Shown one piece after another: positions 33,299 to 43,409 of a stretch of 64,000 nucleotides of DNA (within the stretch, counting starts at the first letter, position 1; the number at the start of each line of letters is the position of its first letter). The translations under genes and the position numbers were made by a program. This stretch comes from Pseudogymnoascus destructans (Eukaryota > Ascomycota > Leotiomycetes > Thelebolales > Thelebolaceae), in NCBI RefSeq assembly GCF_001641265.1, contig NW_020167542.1:536609-600608 (forward strand). The letters are read 5' to 3'. Under the pieces are notes generated by a model, which saw only the letters and a list, made by a program, of their open reading frames with translations, did not search any database and was not told the origin of the DNA.

Positions 33299-34965
33299 TG
33301 TAATGGTGGGTGCACCAGATGTGAGAATCTAGCCACCCAAGGAAGGGATGATTTTACTAAGACAACACACTGTCTTAGGAAACAGAGCCAAAGGGTCGTA
33401 GCTTAGACTATTCCACAATGCAGCAATCAGGTGTATGATGTAGTGGAGTGGTTTAGACAAGTTGTAACAAATGTTGAGTCTGAGAACTAAGGGATAAGTC
33501 AGAGGTTAGTGTAATGGTGGGTGCACCATGTCATACTGACATTCGTTGCACTCAGTTTGCTATCAAACTCAAGAGCAAACTTAGAAATCTCCTCCTCAAA
33601 CCTACAAGTCAACATACATATCTTGGCTTATCACACCAACAACAGAAGCAATACTACTCAACGATTGCTGCAAACTCTTCTACTACATCTGTTTATGCTA
33701 CATACATCACGGCATATCATTTGGACACTCATTGAACAAGTTATTAAGAAAATCTCCTCCTTAAGGGGGTGGGCCAATACTACCACATGGCATATCTCTA
33801 CCAACTAGAGGCCTAGAAACATGAACGATAGCTCTAGAAGCTTCTACAACCCTCTATGATTCATTACACGTCATCGCTCCTTAGTTACCCACAAGATTGG
33901 TTAAGTTATGACATAATTTATCTATAGGTACTCTGACCTTGGACCTCCTTTTCACTTCCTATAGGCTAGGAACCCAAGAGATGGTTCTATGGGATTCTCT
34001 TACGTTCACTACATGATTAGCAAGCTAGTTGTGGGTCGCACTTGATTTCTAATACATTTACCAAGCCTGGTTAGTCATGGAAAGTCATGGAAAATGAGAG
34101 AACTACACTCCTTTGGCATAAATAGGATTGCCCTTTCCTTAAGAAAGGGCAAGCAGACAATACAGTAAATCGACTAGCACATACTTCTACGTCTTTTCCA
34201 AGCTTCCAAGCATTCATCTTGTTATTCTCTGTTTTTGAAAAGTCAGTGAGGTGCTAACCTCTGACTTACCCCTGAGTTCTCAGACTCAACATTTGTTGCA
34301 ACTTGTCTAAACCACTTCACCACATCATACACCTGATTGCTGCGTTGTGGAATAGTCTAAGCTATGACCCTTTGGCTCTGTTTCCTAAGACAGTGTGTTG
34401 TCTTAGTAAAATCATCCCTTCCTTGGGTGGCTAGATTCTCACATCTGGTGCACCCACCATTACAGAAAGGGCAATCCTATTTATGCTAAAGGAGTGTAGT
34501 TCTCTCATTTTCCAAGACTTTCCATGACTAACCAGGCTTGGTAACTGTAGTCGACGTAAGAGAATCCCATAGAACCATCTCCTAGGTTCCTAGCCTATAG
34601 GAAGTGAAAGGAGGTCCAAGGTCAGAGTACCCCTATAGACAGATTATGTCGTAACTTAACCAATCTTGTGGGTAACTAAGGAGCGATGACGTGTAATGAA
34701 TCATAGAGGGTTGTAAGGAGTGATGTCATGTAATGAATCATAGAGGGTTGTAGAGATATGCTATGTGGTCATATCGGCCCAGTAACTAAGGAGCAATGAC
34801 ATGTAATGAATCATAGAGGGTTGTAGCAATCATTGAGTAGTATTGCTCTTGTTGTTGGTGTGACAAGCCAAAATATGTATAGTGACTTGTAGGTTTGAGG
34901 AGGAGATTTCTAAGTTTGCTCTTGAGTTTGATAGCAAACTGAGTGCAACGAATGTCAGTATGACA
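33299..34965. repeat. Large nested inverted repeat inside the LTR element
   Basis: 33299-33510 (tgtaatggtgggtgcacc...) is repeated inverted at about 34228-34463. 33527 to about 33660 (tgtcatactgacattcg...) is repeated inverted at about 34838-34964. 33920-34140 matches 34464-34650 inverted. The arms are interleaved, so this is at least two palindromic insertions or one rearranged element with long inverted ends. No coding sequence survives. Confidence 0.7.
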
Positions 34966-35187
34966 CTAGGGAACGGACTGAAGCTAGGAGGGTTTTAGGA
35001 TTCGAGCCATGAATAGGCACAGGAATAGAGCCCGTAGCCCGTAACAGTATAATATAGTAGTTAGAATAGCTTCAATTATAAGAATATGCATTACAAAATT
35101 ATCACTTCGGGCCCTACTGCTTCATGACTGTATTTTCAGCTTATATTCTCTACCTACTGCCACGGATCCTACAGATATTCTTCAACA
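34966..35187 (+). repeat. 3' LTR (5'-truncated), family A
   Basis: Near-identical to 32686-32906 with scattered C/T and G/A differences. Ends TTCAACA and is followed directly by the TAATA duplicate rather than by a primer site, as expected of the downstream LTR. Confidence 0.75.
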
Positions 35188-35192
35188 TAATA

Positions 35193-36063
35193 CAGCAGTT
35201 GTGTTCTATAATTCAAATGCTTCAAAATACAATGATAGGTAGACTGTTACTAGAAAAAGAGAAGTATATAAAGCCTTACATGTCTGTGAGTCTAGGTATT
35301 TCCTGTCTAGCAAGTGTCATATATGCGGTACTAACTCTAGGTAGGGCTCAACATTCGGCGCACGTATAATTCCATAATTCCAATTCGATGCATCCCCGTA
35401 CATATACAAGGCAGCAGTCCAAATGGTATTTTCCGCTTTGTGAATGTTTGTGTGTTTGCGTGTTTGACGCCGTTTGTTGCCGATTTAAACTGTTTGTTTG
35501 TTTGTGTTGTTATTTTTGTTGTCGTCGTCGCCTCAGCCTCAGCCTCAGCCTCGGCCAGCCACTTCTCATCTTCGCCTGGTGGTGAAGAAATTGCGGCGCT
35601 TTCCGATGTCTCCGATAGGCTCGACTCCTGTAAGCAGCTGATGGCCAACAGCGGCGACAACCAGGTTGTTGGGGTGATCCCTTTTGTGTACGCACTACCA
35701 ACTGTAGGTGAGGTGTCGATCGTACTGTACCTACCCATCGCCAACTCACAAGAATCTACCGCCCAACTCATCATCGTTCCTACTGGACTGAGCTTCCATT
35801 TTTCTAGCCAACACGTCGATAAACGTGAAAGAAAATCATATCCAAGCTTAGGTAAGTCTAGAATTACCCTGCAGCTCACTCCGAAACAAACTCCCCATAA
35901 TTCGAGATGCGGAGAACCCTTCGACTACCTCGGCCCACTTAGTACAAGTGTAAACAAACTGGGGGAGCATCCCCGATCTGGCCGCTCGACTTGACCTCAT
36001 AACTGACACCTCGTCCCACATCCACAGATACACACAACCTACCTCATACCAATTTCCATCACG
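35193..36063. other. Intergenic, with overlapping open frames of doubtful status
   Basis: Two long frames overlap here: minus 35879-35337 (180 residues, with an Ala-Glu repeat) and plus 35440-35994 (with a hydrophobic start). They arise partly from a ctcagc-type repeat near 35535. I see no family resemblance and no splice model for either. The right end is the promoter and leader of the WSC-like gene. Confidence 0.3.
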
Positions 36064-36925
36064 ATGTCGGTCAAGTTCGAAAAGGACACCGTCAAGACGA
36101 CCGTCGGCGCCGCGAACCAGGTCGCCACGTCGGCTGCTGGCAAAGTCGCCAATGGCTACCTCGCCGTAAGGCTTCCCAATCTCGAATTGCGCATCCAATT
36201 GACTGACACGGTGTCCAGGCGTACCTCACGCAGCTCCAGAAGAACCCTCTCCGAACCAAGATGTTGACATCGGGGTCCCTCGGTGCTCTACAAGAACTGT
36301 TGGCGGCGTACATCGCAAAGGACAGGAGCAAGCATGGACACTACTTCACCTCGAAGGTGCCGCTGATGGCAGCGAACGGCGCCTTCATCATGGCCCCCGT
36401 CGGCCACGTCCTCGTCAGCATCCTCCAGAAGATCTTCGCCAACCGCACGAGCTTGAAGGCGAAGATCCTGCAGATCCTGTTCAGCAACTTATTCGTAAGT
36501 CATCGCATACGAACCCTGCCGCCAGACCACAGCTAACAGTTCCATTACAGATTGCGCCAATCCAGAACAGTATCTACCTGACCTCAATGGCCATCATCAA
36601 CGGTGCGCGCAACATCCACGCGATCCACTCGACCTGGAAGGCCGGATTCATGCCCGTCATGAAGGTATCCTGGGTGACCTCCCCCATCACGCTCGCCTTC
36701 GCGCAGCAGTTCCTCCCCCAGGAGACCTGGGTCCCCTTCTTCAACATCGTCGGCTTCCTCATCGGCACCTACATCAACGCCAAGACCAAGAAGAAGCGTC
36801 TCCAGGCTCTGAGGAAGGCGCACTACGAGTCTGGCGGCGGAAGGCCGGACGACTACCCAAGGCCCGGAATGGGCGGAGCGCCATCGATGTCCGGTGGTCT
36901 CGGTGGCCAGAACCCTGTCTACTAG
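36064..36925 (+). CDS. wsc: Mpv17/PMP22-family peroxisomal membrane protein, Woronin sorting complex (WSC)-like
   Basis: Exons: 36064-36165, 36219-36494, 36551-36925; phase 0 junctions; 250 residues. In Neurospora, WSC organises HEX-1 assemblies at the peroxisome membrane during Woronin body formation. The body matches that subfamily as I recall it: YLTQLQKNPLRTKMLTSGSL, FIMAPVGHVLVSILQKIF, FIAPIQNSIYLTSMA, and the Mpv17/PMP22 signature region VMKVSWVTSPITLAFAQQFL followed by ETWVPFFNIVGFLIGTYIN. Four membrane helices are plausible. The C-terminus is a basic stretch (KTKKKRLQALRK) and a Gly/Pro-rich tail. A PEX11-like gene follows in the same direction 574 bp downstream. Confidence 0.78.
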
Positions 36926-37499
36926 GCGGGAGTAGGATGGGTGGGACGGACGTGTTGATACGATATCCATTGGCTTGTTATTTTGTCTTGTTAATCTTGT
37001 TTTGGAATGTTTGGGTGCTTTTTGGAAGACCAGCATATCCGAGGATACATGGAGACATTTAATCTAAATAAGAAATGCAAAAATGATAGATCCAAATGGC
37101 TCTTGTTTTGATTGCAGCGTTGATTTTAATAGCCAGGTTCCCCTTGTCCCTGGCTACTATGCATGAATTTTGATACTAATAAGGTATTATATACCAGGAA
37201 GACGCCCAAATTATGCCGCGCTTTAACCCTTTGCTCTAAACAACAAGTTACTCGGGGGGGGGTAATACGTAAACAAATACTCACGTGACCACAACCCTCC
37301 CACTGATACAAGTCAACCTCGGCAGAAGCTCCTGTTATCGGAAATGGGACTCCACCGAACTACATGTAAAAACTATATTTTTCTAGCCTCCAAAACCCCT
37401 AATCTGTCAATACACTCTTAAATAACAGGCGCACTCATCGTCATCTCTCTTTTACAGGGCGCCTATATTTCCAGCGATCTATCCAGTCTCATATTCAAA
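36926..37499. other. Intergenic, nothing recognised
   Basis: AT-rich spacer between two peroxisome-related genes on the same strand. Contains a poly-G run at about 37254. Confidence 0.5.
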
Positions 37500-38453
37500 A
37501 TGGCCGACATTCAACTTGACACGACGCCCATTGCGATCCCGGAGCCCGCCATAATCACCGAGCCCACGGCTATCTTAGAGTCCTCAGAGCCCACGACCAC
37601 CAAAGAGCTCGCCAGCGTCCCTGAGACCATCCCAGAGCCCATCGCCGTCTCCGCGCCCATCACCACCACCTCCCCCACCGTCTCCCCCCCCGCCTCCCTC
37701 CCCCTCGCAAAGCCCTCGCCCTCCTCCCCCGCCTCCGTCAAAACCCTCCAATCCTGGCTCCCCCTCTACCTCACCAAAACCGACCGCCTCCTCACCCACT
37801 TCAGCCGCATCATCTCCACCCCCTCCGGCACCGATGCCACCCTCCTCACCCTCGGCTACTCCTCCCTCGCCCTCTCCTCGCTCCTCACCCGCCTGTCCGC
37901 CCCTTCCCCAAAGCACACCCTCGCCGCCCGCCGCCTCGCAGCCCTCTACGCGCTCTGCTCCGATGTGCGCATGTTCGCGCGCCTCTTCGGGCTGTTCGGG
38001 ATGTGGCAGTGGGGGAAGAGCGCGGTTCTCACACCGTCCGCTGATCCGGTGGAGCGCCATATTGTGAATGCACAAGTGCTGGTGAATACCATCTACCAGG
38101 TCCTGGAGAACGGGGCGTACCTGAGCTCGAAGGGGGTGCTTGGGTGGACGCCGGAAAATCAGGGGAAGGCGTGGATATGGAGTAGTAGGTGTTGGGCTGC
38201 GCATACGGCGTTGGAGTTCGTGAGGTTAGCGAGGGAGAGGCAGGTTAGGAAGAGGAAGGCGTTGGGGGAGAAGAGTGACGAGGCTGTCAAAGATTTAGCG
38301 TGGAAGAGGGAGGTGTGGATTAATTCGGGATATGCGCCGTTGACGATCCATTGGAGTTTGGAGGGGGGGATTATTAGCCCCCTGACGGTTGGGTTGTTGG
38401 GAAGCTTTGTGGGTGCGGTGAAGATGAATAGGTTGTGGGAGGCCACGGCTTAA
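37500..38453 (+). CDS. PEX11-family peroxin (PEX11C-like)
   Basis: An intronless frame of 317 residues starting in good context (aaATGGCC). PEX11 proteins shape and divide peroxisomes. The first ~75 residues are a Pro/Thr/Ser/Glu-rich disordered leader. From about residue 78 the sequence follows the PEX11C type: LYLTKTDRLLTHFSRII, RMFARLFGLFGMWQWGK, NTIYQVLENGAYLSSKGVLG, WIWSSRCWAAHTALEFV, WINSGYAPLTIHWSLEGG and LLGSFVGAVKMNRLWEATA. The latter half uses more AT-rich codons than the very C-rich first half. Adjacency to the WSC-like gene fits a peroxisome/Woronin-body theme. Confidence 0.75.
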   Translation: MADIQLDTTPIAIPEPAIITEPTAILESSEPTTTKELASVPETIPEPIAVSAPITTTSPTVSPPASLPLAKPSPSSPASVKTLQSWLPLYLTKTDRLLTHFSRIISTPSGTDATLLTLGYSSLALSSLLTRLSAPSPKHTLAARRLAALYALCSDVRMFARLFGLFGMWQWGKSAVLTPSADPVERHIVNAQVLVNTIYQVLENGAYLSSKGVLGWTPENQGKAWIWSSRCWAAHTALEFVRLARERQVRKRKALGEKSDEAVKDLAWKREVWINSGYAPLTIHWSLEGGIISPLTVGLLGSFVGAVKMNRLWEATA

Positions 38454-38823
38454 TGGGAAAAGTTGGTGGTGAGAACTGAGAGCCAGCGATCGTGAGTGGT
38501 TGGGTTTTTGGTAGAAGCGGTGGGTGTGTTTGAATATACGACCTCGAAACTTTAGAAGACAAACATAGTGTATATTTACGGAGGAAATATCGGATACCAC
38601 AATACATATCATTTCAAGAGAAACATTATACGATTATACCAAGCCAAATCCAAAATATATGCTCGCTATGCTGGACTCCCCCCAAATCGCCAATATCGCC
38701 AAACCCCACCCGGCGGTGCCTCTAAACGCTCTTCCAAAATGCTCCTCCAAATTCTCCTCCAAAAAACGCCTTCCCACATATACACAACAGTCATCCAAGT
38801 ATACATCCCACCACATCACCCCC
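38454..38823. other. Intergenic between convergent genes
   Basis: Short AT-rich stretch then C/A-rich sequence. Likely 3' untranslated regions of the PEX11-like gene and the glucanase gene. Confidence 0.4.
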
Positions 38824-41124
38824 TCAATAATTCTCCGGCACGCCCGTAAAATCCGGAATCGTCTTCTGACAATTAAACTCCGGTGCATACGCCTTCGCTG
38901 GCAATATCCCCGCCGCAAGACCCCTCTTATAACTCCACTGCGTCGCCGTCTCCGTCTGCCACGTCCAGTAGAACCAGCCCCACCCGTGCTCAAAACTATC
39001 CATCTGCGCCTCCGCAAACATCTGCAGGAACTGCTTGTACCCGTCGGAATACTGGTTCGGATCCGCGTTCGCGGTTGTGCAGGAGCATGTTGGCCCACTG
39101 TTGTTGGTGGGGCATGTTGCTGAGAGAACACGCGTTAGGGGGTTCCCTGTGTCGTACGTCCCTTCCCAGCGATTTCCCCAGCCGACGTTGTTCAGGTACG
39201 TGGCGCAATCGGTGTCAGCTTGCGACCACTCAGCGAAGAGCGTAGGTCCAAACCCCGTGCTAACGTCCATGCTCTGCTCCGCCTGCCCCGTCCAGCCCGT
39301 GCAGGCGTACTTGACTTTCGCCTCTTTAGTATAGACGATCTGTCCCACGTTGAAAATCACGTACTGGTGGACATCGAGCACCAGCCCCTCATGGCCCTGC
39401 AGCTGCCCCTTCCAGTTCTCGAGACCCAGGAAGCCGTCGCCGAAGACGATGGGGCAAGTGATGCCGTTTTGGCGGACGATGGCGTATGCTTTCTCGGTCC
39501 AGGCGTAGACGTCGGTTGGTTTTAGGGCCGTCATTTTGGGCTCGTTGACGAGGCCGTAGAAGGCGATGATATTTTTGTAGCGCGGCTGCGAGAAGAATTT
39601 GGAGAGGGAGCGGTGGATCTCGAGGGATCTTTCGGCGTTGATGTTGCCGTTGGCCCCGTTGAGCCAGCCGATATCTCCTTGGCGCCCGCTGTGGTTCCAG
39701 CCATTTTGGCTACCTGGCAAGCCGTGGACATCTAAGTTGATCCGGAGACCGTACTTGCGAGCCCACTCAATCCCTCTGAGGAGGTATCGCCATGCTACGC
39801 CCTCCACATAAGGCTCGCCGTAGTAGTTTTGCAGCGCCCAGTATGAGAATGGGATCCGGACGTGGTCTAAGCCTGCATCTTTGATGTCTGCGAACGTCTG
39901 CTCCGTCACGAATGTGGAATAATGCTTCTCCAAAATGTCCTTTGCGGGAGTCGGGCCTAGGTGCTCACATAGCGTCCATTCATCAATAATCCCAAGCCTC
40001 GTGTCATAAGCACTGAACAGCGAGGGCGTGATAAACGGCTCTATCGATAGCCAGCCCCCTACATTGACACCTCTGGCGGGCCTGCTGGCATAGGTTCCCC
40101 ATGGCTGGTTTAATGCTGGCACTTTGTCGTTTGCCTTCGCAGAGTCATCCCATTTTGAGAACAACCCTATTACTGGTAGCCCACCGACCTTTTCGCCAGT
40201 GTATGTGACGTTAAAATCCGTTGTGTCATACCAGGAGAAGGGATCCAATCGCGTCCCCTTTACAGCTGCTGGCACGCTGGCAGGATCAACGCCGTTCAAA
40301 TTCGTATTCGCTGGTCCTGTCGCAGGCGGATTTGCCGCCGTTGTATTTGCTGCGGCTGTGGTGCTGCCCTTGTTCTTGTTGGAAAGAACAACGGCAACGG
40401 GTATAATAATGGCAAGTAACAAAACGATAACTCCGACAATGATCCATACCCGCTTTTTCCTCTTCTTTGCGTCTGCTTCCGCCTGTTTGTCGTAACCTCC
40501 TCCTCTTATATATGATAACCTCTTTCCATCGCCTTCTTCTAGTAAAGCGCCGCTCACTACTCGCCTCTTCTTCTTCTTATCCCGCCTTGGTTTGTCGACA
40601 CCGATCGCCTCATATTTCTCATTAAATGCCTCCCTGTGGCGCTTTTTCCTTGGCCTTTCCGCCTTTTTCTCTGGTTTTCCCGACCTTTCTTTCTTATTGA
40701 GCTGGTTGAGTTTCGCTAACGAATCGGCGGATAAAGGTTGCGAGCTTGATTGTGAGGAAGGCGGCTCCTCCCTTGATCGGGAGTCCCTCGAGTCTCTCGA
40801 GTCTCTATCAGGGTTTCGTGATTTCCGTCTCGCTCTTTCCCTCCTTCTTTCCTCCCTTTCAAGCACCCTCTCCGGATCCCTTTCGAGCCGTCGCCGCTCC
40901 CTATCCGGGTCCCGTTCGCGGTGTCGTCGCTCCCTTTCAGGGTCTCTTTCCCTTTCGCGTCGTCGCTGCTCCCTCTCTCGCTCCCTTTCAGGGTCTCTTT
41001 CCCTTTCGCGTCGTCGCTGCTCCCTCTCTCGCTCTCTATCTGGATCTCGCTCCCGATTCCTGGGTCGTTCAGCCTCGCGAGGCATTCTATCCTTGCGACC
41101 AAAACGATAATTCGATTTATTCAA
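38824..41124 (-). CDS. exgD: Membrane-anchored glucan 1,3-beta-glucosidase, GH5 family (ExgD-like)
   Basis: Intronless, 766 residues. Exo-beta-1,3-glucanases of this type act at the cell surface in wall remodelling. The N-terminal ~120 residues are an extreme Arg/Glu/Asp repeat region (units such as RERDPERERERE). A type II anchor lies at about 217-245 (VWIIVGVIVLLLAIIIPVAV) after a basic stop (KKRKKR). A Thr/Asn/Pro-rich stalk precedes the GH5 barrel: RGVNVGGWLSIEPFITPSLF, DHVRIPFSYWALQ, acid/base Glu in YGLVNEPKM (about 526), and nucleophile Glu in LFAEWSQADTDC (about 630). The C-terminus has WGWFYWTWQTE and a Cys-bearing end. Divergent from the BCKDH E1-beta gene with a 323 bp gap. Confidence 0.9.
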   Translation of the reverse strand: MNKSNYRFGRKDRMPREAERPRNRERDPDREREREQRRRERERDPEREREREQRRRERERDPERERRHRERDPDRERRRLERDPERVLEREERRRERARRKSRNPDRDSRDSRDSRSREEPPSSQSSSQPLSADSLAKLNQLNKKERSGKPEKKAERPRKKRHREAFNEKYEAIGVDKPRRDKKKKRRVVSGALLEEGDGKRLSYIRGGGYDKQAEADAKKRKKRVWIIVGVIVLLLAIIIPVAVVLSNKNKGSTTAAANTTAANPPATGPANTNLNGVDPASVPAAVKGTRLDPFSWYDTTDFNVTYTGEKVGGLPVIGLFSKWDDSAKANDKVPALNQPWGTYASRPARGVNVGGWLSIEPFITPSLFSAYDTRLGIIDEWTLCEHLGPTPAKDILEKHYSTFVTEQTFADIKDAGLDHVRIPFSYWALQNYYGEPYVEGVAWRYLLRGIEWARKYGLRINLDVHGLPGSQNGWNHSGRQGDIGWLNGANGNINAERSLEIHRSLSKFFSQPRYKNIIAFYGLVNEPKMTALKPTDVYAWTEKAYAIVRQNGITCPIVFGDGFLGLENWKGQLQGHEGLVLDVHQYVIFNVGQIVYTKEAKVKYACTGWTGQAEQSMDVSTGFGPTLFAEWSQADTDCATYLNNVGWGNRWEGTYDTGNPLTRVLSATCPTNNSGPTCSCTTANADPNQYSDGYKQFLQMFAEAQMDSFEHGWGWFYWTWQTETATQWSYKRGLAAGILPAKAYAPEFNCQKTIPDFTGVPENY

Positions 41125-41447
41125 TTGTATCTGCCTCGGTTCCAGAGTAATAGATTAATCGGTATCGTCGACATCTTTTGCGACCGTATCCTTGCATCTC
41201 GTAATTGCAGGGTCAGCGTCGTCACTTGGCGGTTGACGGAGCAACAATCGCGTGGCCTGTGCGACGATAAGGGTCTGGAAGCGGGATGGACTTGAGGATA
41301 CAACTCCCACCACAAGCCGCAGGTAGCCGATAAGCCCTCCTCGCCCGCATTCCTCATACTTCAACGCTTTGAAAAGAATGGAAATATATCCCTTTGTCTC
41401 TCTTAACTTCATAATTCATTCTTAAGTCCTGTAGAGTGTTGCTCAGC
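41125..41447. promoter_or_regulatory. Divergent intergenic region of the glucanase and BCKDH E1-beta genes
   Basis: A 323 bp gap between divergent start codons. No TATA box stands out; a shared promoter is inferred from spacing. Confidence 0.35.
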
Positions 41448-42763
41448 ATGAAGTCTCTCAGGATAATCCGCCCTACGGCACAGGTCTTACGTGCCGTCAC
41501 CTCATCCGCTTCCTCGACCGCAACTGGCCGCCAGTACTCGACGAGCCCTCCAAATGCCCGGCTCAACATACCGACAGACTTCTCCACAACCCCAATCCTC
41601 AGTCACTCCTCTCAATCAGCTCTAAGAAACCCCGAGCTCTCAGCTGAAGTTCGAAACAGCACGACGAAGCGCATGAACCTGTTCCAAGCCATCAATGACG
41701 CACTCTCGACCGCTCTGGCAACAGACGACTCGGTGCTCCTCTTCGGCGAAGATGTGGCCTTCGGAGGAGTATTTCGATGCTCGATGAACCTGTCACAGAA
41801 CTTTGGCAGCGACCGCGTCTTTAATACACCGCTTACTGAACAAGGAATCTTGGGTTTTGGGATTGGGCTGGCGGCCGAAGGAATGCGGCCTGTAGCCGAG
41901 ATTCAGTTTGCGGATTATGTATACCCGGCTTTCGACCAGCTGGTGAACGAGGCGGCCAAGTATAGGTATCGTGATGGAACGAATGGGAGGGGTGTTGGAG
42001 GCTTAACCGTTAGGATGCCTTGTGGTGGGGTTGGTCATGGTGCTTTGTATGTTCCCCTCCGACATGTTTCGGTTTCTACCCAAGTAATGATGCCAACCGA
42101 ACACAGATACCACTCGCAATCTCCAGAGAGTTTATTTACACATATCCCCGGCCTGCGCGTCATCATGCCTCGCGGTCCCATTCAAGCAAAGGGCCTGTTA
42201 CTGGCGGCCATCGCCTCGAACGACCCTTGCATCTTCATGGAGCCCAAAGCCCTCTACCGTGCTGCGGTCGAGCAAGTCCCTGTCTCTTCATACACTCTCC
42301 CTCTATCATCCGCCGAGATCCTCAAGCCAGGTTCCGACGTGACTGTGGTCTCATACGGCCACCCTCTCTACACGTGCAGTGCGGCGATCGAGCACATCGA
42401 GAAGGACTTGGGATTGAGCGTTGAGTTGATCGATTTGAGGACGGTATACCCGTGGGACAAGGAGACTGTGCTGAAGAGTGTGAAGAAGACGGGACGCTGT
42501 GTGGTGGTTCATGAGAGCATGATTAATGCGGGTATCGGGGCTGAGGTTGCCGCCGCTATCCAAGAAGATAAGGAGACGTTTTTGAGGCTGGAGGCGCCGG
42601 TGAAGAGGTGTGCGGGATGGAGTATACATATGCCGTTATTGTATGAGAAGCTCAATATCCCAGATGTTGCGAGTAAGTTACCTTCCTATATAATTCGTAC
42701 GACAGATGCTGACAGGTGTGTGAAGGGATTTATGATAGCATTAAGCAGGTCACTGAGTATTAA
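41448..42763 (+). CDS. Branched-chain 2-oxoacid dehydrogenase E1 subunit beta, mitochondrial
   Basis: E1-beta of the complex that decarboxylates the 2-oxoacids of Leu, Ile and Val. Exon 1 is 41448-42046 and exon 2 starts at 42107. The 60 bp intron (GTATGT...ACACAG) is in frame without stops, so unspliced reading inserts 20 spurious residues before YHSQSPESLF. The presequence is Arg/Ser-rich (MKSLRIIRPTAQVLRAV...GRQYS). Core motifs: LFGEDVAFGGVFRC, VFNTPLTEQGILGFGIG, EIQFADYVYPAFDQ, MPCGGVGHGALYHSQSPE, HESMINAGIGAEVAA. The 3' end is uncertain: the likely last exon is 42716-42763 (CEGIYDSIKQVTEY then stop), but the best donor (GTAAGT, 42673) is out of phase with it, while GTTGCG at 42666 fits. 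If unspliced, the frame ends at 42812. Confidence 0.9.
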
Positions 42764-43285
42764 GAGCGTTGATAAATATATAGATAAGAAATTGAAGTTG
42801 CAAATTCAATAATAGCTTCCAAGTTATATGTTGACTATAGGCTACATAGACAGTCTAATGAATGTGATATAGGAAATTTAACGCTGGAATCTCGACGTGG
42901 TATGGGCCCGAGCTGCTGCTGCTTTAAACTGAGCTCAAGTGGGCCTAACTGAGCTGTGGATGAGCTTGCCTGAGCTCGGGTGAGCAAGTTGTCAGTATTA
43001 GCAATTAGCAGAGAGGATATCCCTTACCACATACTCTGCATTGTGGTACGTGCATCATCTATTAAATATCGTAGTAGAATTGAAGCCTGGCAATCAAAGT
43101 AAAACATCTAATCCTGACTTTTCTAACGTTGTTCCATATTCTAGTGTCTAGCTCGGACTACAGCTTTAAAACTAATTCTTCTTTAGTGGAAAATGCACAC
43201 TTTTGCCATCCTCCTTGTCATGAAAGCACACTCTTGTATAGTGGTCACGTTTATCGTCCCTTGTGTGGTTGCCTTCCTTGCATAT
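42764..43285. other. Intergenic, nothing recognised
   Basis: A run of related short phrases (gagctcaagtgggcc, gagctgtggatgagc, gagctcgggtgagc) near 42930-42985 is the only structure noticed. Confidence 0.4.
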
Positions 43286-43376
43286 TATTTAGTATAGAGT
43301 AATCTAGGAATCCTAGATTACTCTATACTAAATAAAGATACGGACCTGTGTGAAGTTCACACAGGTTCGTATCTTT
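43286..43376. repeat. Two abutting near-perfect hairpins with single-base loops
   Basis: Hairpin 1 has arms 43286-43309 and 43311-43334, 24 of 24 paired, loop one base. Hairpin 2 has arms 43334-43354 and 43356-43376, 20 of 21 paired, loop one base. The arm sequence ctctatactaaat recurs at about 43653. They look like end-to-end junctions of small inverted-repeat elements. Confidence 0.85.
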
Positions 43377-43409
43377 CGATTTAACTAATACTACGTTCTC
43401 TCTCTAACT

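Larger units (their letters stand above)
32568..35187 (+). mobile_element. Decayed copia-type LTR retrotransposon with nested insertion, TSD TAATA
   Basis: Begins TGTTGAA and ends TTCAACA, flanked on both sides by TAATA (32563-32567 and 35188-35192). The 5' LTR (32568 to about 32906) is followed by GGTTATGAGCCC-like sequence (32907-32920), complementary to the anticodon arm of initiator tRNA-Met, which is the half-tRNA primer site used by copia elements. A gag relic at about 32985-33298 reads like a copia N-terminus (GSANFLS, KRQIE) with in-frame TAG codons where Trp or Gln is expected. A palindromic insertion replaces the rest of the interior. The 3' LTR at 34966-35187 lacks its first ~118 bp. 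There is no pol. Confidence 0.75.

Noticed and set aside
35337..35994. Overlapping frames on both strands, one with a hydrophobic start and one with an Ala-Glu repeat
   Set aside because: Both depend on a short ctcagc repeat. There is no recognisable domain or intron structure, and neither can be preferred.
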